Origin: Corella eumyota
Lineage: Eukaryota; Chordata; Ascidiacea; Phlebobranchia; Corellidae
Direction: 5' to 3'
DNA: 64,000 nt
Assembly: GCA_963082875.1 (NCBI GenBank)
Contig: OY720102.1
Coordinates: forward strand, 558,001 to 622,000
Shown: positions 31,449 through 41,215 of the stretch, piece after piece
Numbering within the stretch: the first letter of the stretch is position 1
How the letters are laid out: each line of letters opens with the position of its first letter
Made by a program: the position numbers and the translations under genes
The notes under the pieces: model-generated
Told to the model about the DNA's origin: nothing
Seen by the model: only the letters and a program-made list of their open reading frames with translations
Databases searched by the model: none

Positions 31449-34400
31449 ATGAAGATTGGGATATTATTGTTTCTTGTTTTATATCTGGATTTAATCCCAC
31501 AAAATTGTAAGTATTTAAAATACCTAAATATTACAGTAAATTAAAATTCAATTAACTAATTTTTTGAAATTATACGATTAAACTTTGTTATATTCTAGAT
31601 TGTCTGTATTGTTATAATTGTGACGTAGCTGTCAATCAAAACGATTTGTGCAACGAGGCGGAACCAATACGATGCCAACCTCATCAGGTAAGTTTTATAA
31701 TTTATTTTTTAAATATTGAAATCCCAGCTTAAACTCAACTTGAACATTGCACGCGGAATTAGTTTAAAGCACGCTATTTTTCACGCGCAGAATAAGTGCG
31801 GCACGCAGCGCACTAGCACCCGCTTGCGGAAATATTGCATCCACAACTGCCCATCACCAGAGAGGGGAGATAACGATGAAGATATCACGAAATGTCTGGA
31901 ATGCAACAAGGATCTGTGCAACAAAGAGGACCGGATAAGTGAGAGTACAGGTTGGTTATTTTTACTAAGAATATAACATTAATAAACTCAGTTTTTTGCT
32001 TATGTATTGGGTATAGCTAAAGCAGATTCATTGAGCATTATTTTATTGATGATATATCACTTGTTTAATAATAAATCAATCAGTTTTGGACTCAGAATTA
32101 GTAATTAAGGTTTCTTAAATCAGGACCCTCTAAAGTAGAAGTAGTGGGTGTCAAACCTAGGACCTCAGGTGGCAATGCTCTGATTTGTCCACAGTATGAT
32201 AACACACTCAAAATATTAATCATAACACATAGGCTGGAATCGAACCCAAAAACCCCAAGATTGCGCCTATACCACATCTCCCAATAACAAATTATACAAA
32301 ATCATGTTTAAATCAATCTTATAAGCAACAAATTTTATTTCTAGAGAGTTCAAGTAAAATAATAACGATCCAAACCAACCAAAGTATTTACACAATCTAC
32401 GATCAACCTTCGACTTATTGGGAAGCTAGGATGGAATGCGTTCAACAAGGGTTAAGTTTGGCGAATATCTGGGACCAGAAAACTCAGCAAATTATTACCG
32501 AGAAGTTCGAGAAAGTTAAGAAAGGTCAGGATAATAATAAGCATTATTATGACGTCATGGGGGTGGCAGCGTCATTAATGTGTGACGTCATAAATATTTC
32601 GATTTTAAGAGTAGTGATGCCAATAATTATGTCAGTAAGTGTTATATTACGTAATCAACACATGACGTCATCAATTTTACTTTATAGCGAACGACTCCAG
32701 GATAACAAAGTATTGGGTCGGGGGGAGAACCTTTACACCCACAAGTTGGGGCTGGCAAAGTACCGGTGACGTCATCAGATTACCCGGACATCAGCCTGCG
32801 TGTGATCCGAGATTAAATTTTGAAGTAAAATTTCTTAAAATTATCTAAGACTTTTCAACACTGCGAATCGAACTCCAAACCTCAAACTTAAAAAATGTCC
32901 TTTTCTGTTTAGAACTGGGCCCCAGGCAAACCAGGTTGGGTGCCAGAAAACCGGAATTATTGCGTTTATTTGAACCCGAACGGGACCTGGGGGGCCGGGA
33001 GTTGTGGGAAGGAAAATGGGGGATTTGTTTGCGAGAACAAAAAAGATGGTAAGAAAAAAAAATTGTAAAAAAAATTGCAAAGTTTAAGAATACTGTATTA
33101 ATAAATTTTTAATCAGTGATAATTCTCTGGAATACAAAAAACTTGTATTATTACGTCATAGATGAAGCAGCGGTGACGTCAATGCTTCAAAATGGAACAA
33201 TTTTTCTTTTCCACCCTTCCCCCTTAAATTATTCCTCTTCTATCGCGCGATGCTTACGTCACAATAGCAAACTTGCCGACCTTGCAAACATCACTGATGA
33301 GGTCATTGATAAACTTGACTACGTCATCAACGGAAAAGAATTCTGGAGGTTAGACGAACTTTTCTCATTTTTAGAGTTTCCATTTTTTTTCTATTTATTC
33401 GCCAGTGTTTCCAATAATTTTTCAACTTAATTTCGCCAGTGTTTCCAACTATTTATTAATTAAATTTTCCCAGTGTTTCCAAATGTGAAATGAACCCCCC
33501 TGCAGACTTAAGATCCGGTTTTCTTCCGATTTATTCTTGTTCAAGATTGCTGCCTTCAATTTGCGAGAAAAACTTCACAGAATATGGTTCGAGATTTAAT
33601 TTTAAATTAAATTTAAATAATGAGTTTGTGACGTAATCGAATTTGTTTGTGACGTAATCAATCATATTAGTTTGTGACGTAATTATAAAAGTTTGTGACG
33701 CAATCGATTTTGTTGTGACGTAATAATAAGCTTCTTTTAAAAAGTTGAATGTCCTCCAACGACCCCGATTGTTACGACTCAACCACGTGACACGACTCAA
33801 CCGATGACGTCACAAGAACTTACTACGTCACCAATAATAATTCAAGCAAAAGCGAACCCCCCAAGTGACGTAATAATGCCAGGTTGTTTGACGAATGTAA
33901 TTTTCCACGACGGGAAAAATTTTACTTTTCCTGAAACGAATTCTGGAACGTTTACAGATTCGATCGAAGTTTGTCAATCAGGTCAATATGACGTCATAAT
34001 CACCTTGTCACTATAAAGCAATATTGTTCTAACATTTATCTCTTTATATTTTCTTGTAACAATCACAACTTTATGACGTCACAGGGCGACCTCGAGCAAG
34101 TATATATTGTTCTGATGACTCGAGATTAGTGAACTCGACTTTTACTTTGACCTCGTGTGAGAAAAGTGTGGCAGATATTAAGAAGGAGGTAGGTGTAAAA
34201 GTTGAAAATTTTCTAATTAATAAACTAATTAGATAATTACTTTGGTGTAATTAATAACTTAACTCAAAAATCATTTTTTTAAAGATAAATTTGCTCTCCG
34301 CCGATAACACAACATCTACAGAAGATTTAAATACAATTACTGGTGATCTAAGGCTTATTACGTCACAATCAATGAATCTGACGTCACAGGATATCGAGGA

Positions 34401-37400
34401 CACCGTCGACGTTCTTAGAACAATCGATCAAAATAAGTCACGTGGCGATGACTCGAGCCAATCAAACGAGGTAAATCAAGGTTGCGCTATGATGTAAGAA
34501 AGACAACCAGTAAAAATATTTATGACGTCTTAATTAATTTTAGATTACTTCCGCTGTGTTGACAAACATTCTAAGTACAACCTCCAATGTACAATCACGT
34601 GTTATGACGTCACAAAAGTCAGAGTTGGGTTCGATCGTGGAAAGTTTTATAGGAAAAGCAAAGTTGAACTCAAGCTATAAGTTCATGACCCCTGAATTAG
34701 AGGTCAAGGTGAGACATTGGAACAGTAAAGAGTTTAATTATGTCTAGTTATATATAAGTCTAGGGTTCGAGCAGCACCAATGCCACAATATTCACCCTTA
34801 AGCCCTGCGTTTACAGATGGCGTAAACACACCGAAAGATTTCTGGTTCGAACCGCAGTAATGCCACATTATTTATCCCTCCTAAAGCCCAGCGTTTACAG
34901 ATAGCTTAAACACGTCATAACAGCACAATCTTCGCCAATAAAAATATAAAACCTATTACCTTAAGGTAAAGTGAAAAAATATTTATTTTCAAGGCATTTG
35001 ACATTGACGAAACGAACGAAGTTTCCGCGCAAACTTTCCATCCTTTTAACCATTCAACCTCGGCCCAATACCTCACAATAGAATCCAATCTGACGTCACA
35101 CTTAAACGAGAGTGACGTTAAGAAGCTTCGATTGTTTTTTGTGGCGTACAAGGACGCTGATTTGTTTCCGTCTGAAAAACAAGTTTCAGAAGTAAGAAAA
35201 CAAAATTAATTTGACTCTAACTTGGTGGGCGATGATTACATTCCTAAATAATTTAACTTCAAGGATTTTAAATTCGTTTTAAATATTAAGAAGGAGGTGC
35301 TGTAAGGTAAGGTTTTCCGGGGTTATGATGCCTAGTGTTAAATTGTTTTTGGGCTGAAAAGCAGGACCGAGTTGTTTTGGGGCCGAATCATCTTGAGATT
35401 GAGATGTCCTGTGTTTAGTTGACCAAAGCCGAACCGTCTTGGGTTGAAATGCCTAGGAATATATTGTCCAAGGCCGGGTTGTCTTGGGGCCGAATTATAT
35501 TGGGGTTGAGATGCCCGAGGCCGAATCATCTTGAGTTGAAATGCCTGGGAATGAATGGTCCGAGGCCAAGTTGTCTTGGTATTGAGATGTCCTGTGTTTA
35601 GTCGTCCAATGCCGAACCGCCTTGGGTTGAAATGTCCGGGGCCGAATTGTTCAAGGCCGGGTTGTCTTGGGGTTAAGTTGCCTTGGGGCTGAGATGCCCG
35701 AGGCCAAATCGCCTTGGGTTAAAATGCCCGGTGCCTACCGTCTTGGGTTGAGATGGTCCGGGCTAAATTGTCTTGAAATTAAGATGTCCGGGGACAAGTT
35801 GTCGAAGGCCGAGTAGTCTTGGGTTTAGATGTCTAAAGATGAGTTACCAAGAACCTTTTTAATTTTTTCCCTTATTTTCAGATTATAACTGCGACTGTTT
35901 TAAACGAGAAAGGTGAAAAAATCAGCGTCCCCGTATCATTTGCATTTAAACAAGACAAAAACATGAGCAAAGAGGTAACAATAATGCTTCTATAACCCCC
36001 TGTTAATAAAACAAACTTTAAAGAAATAAAAAATCGAAAAAAAGCTTAATTTTTGTTTAGGAATGCTCAACGGAGACTTGCAGTTTCTACAACGAAACAA
36101 ACCAGATTTGGAGTGACGTAGGCTGCCGCACTGACGTCATAGACGACACAGTCCACTGCGCATGCAACCACACGACAAGTTTCGCGCTAGTAGTGGTAAG
36201 AAAACAATTCAAAATTGTCAAAAAACGCCAAATTAACCCGAAGTTCTTAACCTCATTTAAACCCATTATATCTGCAGGGAGTATATGAAGATGAATTGAA
36301 CAGCATTGCTCTCCATATCGCCAGCGAGGTCGGCTTCACCGTCTGCGTCGTCTTCCTTCTGCTCACCGTCATTCTGTTCGCTAAACTACCGTAAGTATTA
36401 CGTCATAGTGTAGTGACGTCATAAGTATTAGGTGGCATCAGAATTAAGAGTCTACGTCATACGATGACGTCACATTAGTTTGCAAAGCCTTTATACGATG
36501 ACGTCATAATAGTTAAGACATTTAACCAATAAATTACATTATAAGATGACGTCACAAATGGTAAACGCCTTATTATACTCGACTACGTCATAATATGACG
36601 TCACAATAGCTAAGCGACAAATAACTAGCTTATCTAACGCAGAGAGCTCCGGAGAGTGAGGTCGAGCGAGATCCATGTTAACTTGTGCGTCGTCCTCATC
36701 TTCGCTTACTCCATCTTCATGCTCGGAGTCGAACGAACACATCCCCGCTACCTTTGTGTCGTCATAACCGCCATTATTCACTTCTTCTTGTTGGCTGCTT
36801 GGGGTTGGATGTTGGCGGAGAGTTACACTATGTACAGGTACGTCATAATAGAAGACTCATACGTCATAAATAAACTTGTACACGTCATAATGGAAGACTC
36901 ATACGTGACAATCAAAATATTGACGTCATAGATGTAATTTTTTTTAGAATATTCGTGAAATGTTTTGACCGAAATGACGTCACAAATTGGAAATTTTTTG
37001 CGGTTATGATTTATACTGGATCGTTTATTATTGTTCTCGTTACCATTGTTATATCGTTTCTGACGTCACAAGAAAATGAAAAAGGTAAGTGTCGAAATCT
37101 GGAATTATAAATTGTTTAAAAGTTTTTTTAATAATGACGTCACAATCCAGATTGTTCCACACCGAACGATATGTGGTCCAACTACGTAGGTGAAAATTAT
37201 TGCTGGTTAAAGGGAAATTCCCTTCATTTCGGGTTTCTCTTGTTCGTGGGCGTCGCCCTCGTCATCAATATCGTCATAGCGTACCTAGTCATCCGTGCAA
37301 TTACGTGGGGAAGAAAAAAGGTAAAAAAAATTTTGAGACAAATCTCAAAATTTTATCAGCCGCATGATGTCAGTACTGAGCAATCTTAATATTTTTTTGA

Positions 37401-38356
37401 CAGGTGCAGTCGTCCGTTGAGGAGACGCCAGCCATGCACGTGTTGCGCGCCCTAGTGGTGGCAATATTGATGGGGATGTCGTGGGTTTTTGCCGTCCCTA
37501 TTGTTGTATCGCGACATCTGGAGACTCAGGTTGTGTTCTCTTGGTTGTTCGCTGTTTCGACGTCGGTTCAGGTAATAGAGTTTTTTTTAAAGTTTCTTAG
37601 ATAATTAAGCATTCAACTTATATAGAAATTAATTTTTGATTTTTCGACATTAGTTAAGGTTATTTTAAGCGTTTTTTAAGGACCATTTTAGAGTTTTTTT
37701 TAAATTTTTTATATAATCAAGCGTTTAACTTTCATAAGAATTGCCTTTTTGCTGTTTTCGAATTTAGTTTAGGTAAATTTAAGAGTTTACGTCTTTTAAA
37801 GTCATTTTTTACATCGGTTTAAGAAAATTAGAGTTTTTCATGTTTTTCGTGGACTATTTCAAAACGCCTTAATAATTAAGAAATAAATTTCCATAGCAAA
37901 TTTTACTTATTTTAATCTTCTTAAAAACCCGACCAACTTTTTGAACGTAATTTACTGTGATAAAAAGTTTGTGAAAATTTTCAACTAAAAGATATGATTA
38001 GTTATAGTTTTCAAGTGTGTCTAATTAATTTTTATTGTGACGTCATATTTCAGGGTTTGTTCGTTTTCTATTTCTTTTGTGTTCGGCGCGATGACGTCAG
38101 AAAGGCTTGGATGGACCCGATTGTTAACCTATTATGTTGTCATAAGAAAGAAAACGAAGGTAAAAAAAATCTTAATTAGAAAAAATGTATTAATGACGTC
38201 ACTAATACGTCATAATAATATCATTTAGGCCCCCTAGTGAGCGGTAAGAACGGTCGAATTCAAAGCACGTCGAGCTACATTACGACAAGTAGATCCTTGC
38301 GCATTAACACGGAATCTCGCCCGCGGATGAATAGCGAACGGCAAGACTTTAAATAA
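31449..38356 (+). CDS. Adhesion GPCR with Ly6/uPAR and C-type lectin domains
   Basis: Twenty-two in-phase exons encode 1064 residues: 31449-31506, 31599-31687, 31791-31950, 32345-32524, 32688-32824, 32913-33048, 33162-33348, 33474-33586, 33745-33981, 34085-34188, 34285-34470, 34544-34708, 34994-35191, 35882-35974, 36061-36195, 36278-36390, 36643-36837, 36948-37084, 37151-37320, 37404-37571, 38054-38159, 38229-38356. Order: signal peptide; Ly6/uPAR-like domain (CLYCYNC to CNKDLCN, about 20-100); C-type lectin domain (about 105-250, KYWVGG, ENGGFVCE); a second diverged lectin-like domain (to about 353); Thr-rich linker and Cys pair; GAIN; GPS with CNHTTSFALVV, so a cleavable HT|T site and tethered agonist TSFALVV; seven membrane helices (AAWGWMLAESYTMYR in TM3, GLFVFYFFCVRRDDVRKAW after TM7); a short Ser/Arg-rich tail. 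It is a cell-surface receptor, probably self-cleaved. Ligand unknown. The Ly6-lectin head is unusual for the class. AATAAA is at 38495. Confidence 0.88.
32140..32285 (-). repeat. tRNA-like SINE fragments
   Basis: Two B-box-like stretches on the minus strand (read on plus as GGGTGTCAAACCTAGGACC and GGCTGGAATCGAACCCAAAA) with flanking tRNA-like sequence lie in the intron 31951-32344. They look like SINE heads, not functional tRNA genes. Confidence 0.45.
33403..33482 (+). repeat. Three 34-bp units repeating a 3' splice site
   Basis: CAGTGTTTCCAA occurs at 33403, 33437 and 33471, exactly 34 bp apart. The last is the acceptor of the receptor exon at 33474. The arrangement and period are the same as at 29101-29180 in the neighbouring LDLa gene, but the sequence is unrelated. 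Confidence 0.85.
33622..33728 (+). repeat. GTTTGTGACGTAAT intronic repeat
   Basis: About five degenerate units of TTTGTGACGTAATC in the intron 33587-33744, spaced roughly 20-28 bp and ending near the acceptor. Confidence 0.65.
34748..34920 (+). repeat. Second SINE family, tandem dimer
   Basis: Two copies of a unit with GGGTTCGAGCAGCACCAATG or TGGTTCGAACCGCAGTAATG (B box GGTTCGAACC) followed by AAGCCCAGCGTTTACAGAT. It is related to repeats near 24100 and 54826. Confidence 0.55.
35300..35845 (+). repeat. GC-rich degenerate minisatellite filling an intron
   Basis: Dozens of alternating short modules, such as GGCCGAGTTGTCTTGGG, TTGAGATGCCCGAGG and TTGAAATGCC, fill most of intron 35192-35881 of the adhesion GPCR gene. 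The units are about 18-36 bp and strongly diverged. Base composition (G/T-rich, CpG-containing) is unlike the surrounding AT-rich DNA. Open frames on both strands here are by-products of the repeat. Confidence 0.8.
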
Positions 38357-38631
38357 ATCTTTCTAAACGACCGTGTGACGTCACAATTACGGGGAATGAT
38401 GTTCTAACAATATGAACACCTGAACGAAAAAGGCGATGACGTCACTGATTGTTTATGACGTGACAATAATGGATTGTATTCGAAAGTTTTAAACAATAAA
38501 AATAGAATAGTTGGAATCGTGTTAAAAATTGTTTTTTAGCATTCTTAATATTTAAGTTTGCATGTGATAATAATAGTGATTGTTCAGTTGTATATTAGTC
38601 ATTGTTACGAATACAATCATATTTAATAACA
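38357..38631 (+). terminator. 3' UTR and polyadenylation signal of the adhesion GPCR
   Basis: TGACGTCA sites at 38375 and 38435 and the signal AATAAA at 38495-38500 follow the stop codon at 38354. The remainder is the 5' flank of the next gene. Confidence 0.6.
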
Positions 38632-41001
38632 ATGAGCAACAATGGAATAACAATGTTGTTTGTTTTATCGATTGTTTTAAGTTTGGCGAGCTCAGAATTT
38701 ACTTTTTACACCAAGTTTAGTGATTTAATTCCAAGTTTAACAGGTAATTTGGAAATGTTATTAAAATTTAAATACCGAAAGCTTAATTGGCGCAAGAAAT
38801 ATAGTTTAATTGCCACAAAAAATTATATTTTTGGAAGTTTTAAATTTGTTTAAAATACGGTCGAATATTATGATTAGAATAGCTACAAATTTATAGAGTA
38901 TATATATAAGGTTTTGTAGTGTAAAAACGCCAGTAAATGCCAATATAAACTGTAAATTTAAATTCAACGCACTTATTATTTCGAAAAAAAAATTCAAAAC
39001 AACCTTTCACCGATTTTTATCAAAAATTAAAGGTTTTATCGAAAAGGGTAGGGGTAAAAAAGAGTTAAAAATGTCTTATTATTGGTAAAACGCAAAATTG
39101 TTAACATAATTTTCGGTAGAATCTACAGTTAACTGAATAAATTTACCAGTTTATGTTTTTTTAAGAAACATTGCGCACTATCCATGAAAGGGGTTTGGGT
39201 AATACGGGGTATTAAAAACGTTTTATTCTCGGTTAAACGCGCATAAGTTAACAAAATTTTCGTTAAGACATCAGTAACCAACATTCAACTTAATTACTTT
39301 ATACAGAACCACAATGCAACTACAGTATGTACTGCACCTCCGACCCCATCACCTCAATCAGTCAACTATCAACGTTTTGTGACAACCTTGGTGCTAAGTT
39401 GCTTGTACAAGGAGACGACACCGACAACTGTGACTACAACGCCGCGTGCCAAACAGGTGACGTCACAATAAAACTAATATTACGTCATAATAACTCTTTA
39501 CTTAATTTTTAAACCTGGTAACTTATGTTTTAGATCCTTATAGTAAAGTTGGGTTTAATCAAAAAGATGACGTCATCAAATGTATGAATGACGTCAATAT
39601 TATCAAGTGTAACGAACGAGCATGTATCACGTGCTACAACGAAGGTATGTGACGTCATAATTATTTTAATATTCAAAAACAACTTAAAACAAAAATATTT
39701 ACAACATAACAAAAATTTATTTTAATTAATAAAAAAACTTATTTTAGTTTCAGCAAACACTCCCAGCCCTCAATTATCACAGATGATTGCATTGTTAAAC
39801 TCAATTGAACAATCAAAACAATTTTCTTCATTGTTACCTAAACAATTGCAACTTGAACCCAATAACAATACAAACAAATTAAAAAGGCTTCAAGAAAAAA
39901 TTGGAGTTCTATATTCAACAACATTTAGTAAGTAGCAATTTTAAAGTTTTGAAAATAATATATTGGACAAAAATAACCCTTTTTTCAAATTGTGTAAATA
40001 TTTGTAAGAAAAAAAATGCTATCCCTAAATTTGAGTTTAAATAAGAAAAAAGGCAATCCTACTTTTTTTTTATAAATTGTTGTCGAATGTTTGATAATTC
40101 GACTAAAATTAACCCAATGTTAAAGATTTGACCTCTGGAAATAATAAAGTTGTTTTTTTACCCCGTAGACAAAAGCAAGATTCAACTTTCTAACATTAGT
40201 AATTTCCTTACAACATTTGAACGAGAGTTGTCACCACAACTTGCCACCCTAGCCAGTGGGACAGTTATAACCACTGCTCAGTACAAGATTAAGATCACTA
40301 AAATAAAATTAAACCAATCTGAGAACATTACATCATCAGTGGTTGCTATGGGAGATGAGAAAGTTGAAATATTTCCACTTTTAAATACAACACAAAATGT
40401 AAGTTGTTGAAAAATTTTTTTTTATTAAATTTGCGAATAGAAAAATAAATTTGTATGTTTTTAGATAAAGGCGGTTGTGACATCATGGAAAAATTTAACC
40501 CAATATCTCCCTTCATTTAATCTTCCTTATGATGTCATAAAGAAATATAACATTGAACCCGACAACGATTTTTTGATGACATCATTTTTTGATCAAAATA
40601 ATCGACCAATCGAATCGCTTTCTTTTACTTACATCATCAATAAAACAAACACCACACAAAATGATGACTTCACAAAGGTTTGTGTATGGTGGGATTATGA
40701 CATCACAAAATGGAGTGACAATGGTTGTTCTACAACAGAAAACAATAAACAATTGGTTTGCAAATGCAACCATACCGCACCAATAACCATTTTAACGATA
40801 AAAAAGACCATTTCTCCATTTAACTGGTTGAATAAAACAACCACTATAATTAAAATAATGACCATATTAGGGATGGTTGGTGTGGTGGTGTTTTTAATGG
40901 TGTTAACATGGAATAAGACCATCCAAAACACCAGCATGGTCACTTATATCTACCAAGAGTTTTGCAAAAAGTTTCGAAATATAATTATTAAATGTCGATA
41001 A
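38632..41001 (+). CDS. Single-pass GAIN/GPS protein (adhesion-GPCR-like without 7TM)
   Basis: Six in-phase exons (38632-38743, 39307-39456, 39534-39644, 39748-39927, 40169-40398, 40465-41001) encode 439 residues. The start is the ATG that opens a signal peptide (MSNNGITMLFVLSIVLSLAS); upstream TTG codons are not used. A Cys-rich N-terminus (CNYSMYCTSD, CDNLGAKLLVQGDDTDNCDY) precedes a GAIN-like region and a GPS motif with the expected Cys/Trp pattern (VCVWWDYDITKW, CKCNHTAPITILTI). One membrane helix (MTILGMVGVVVFLMVLTW) and a 30-residue basic tail follow, with the stop inside the same exon. The residue after the usual cleavage bond is Ala (HT|A) instead of Thr or Ser, so autoproteolysis is unlikely. 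It lies 276 bp behind a full adhesion GPCR and may be a duplicate that lost the other helices. It might bind ligand or act as a decoy; that is inference. Confidence 0.82.
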
Positions 41002-41215
41002 ATACATCATCAGTTAAATGGATAAACATGATTGTGATGTCATTAATTTAAAGATTGTGCCTCTATATTGATACATGTGACATCATAATTCTATTTTTCG
41101 CTTTATTAAATTATTTAACAACGCAGAGAAATTGATTATTAACAGAACAACTAAAATGATTTTAACATTGAGATATATACAGAATAAGATTTGTTTAAAG
41201 TTGACGTTTTTGTGG

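Noticed and set aside
35338-35601. Frames on both strands in the adhesion GPCR intron
   Set aside because: They are by-products of the degenerate minisatellite, with no start context or splice support.
36539-36781. Minus-strand frame of 80 codons
   Set aside because: Antisense to the TM2-TM3 exon of the adhesion GPCR.
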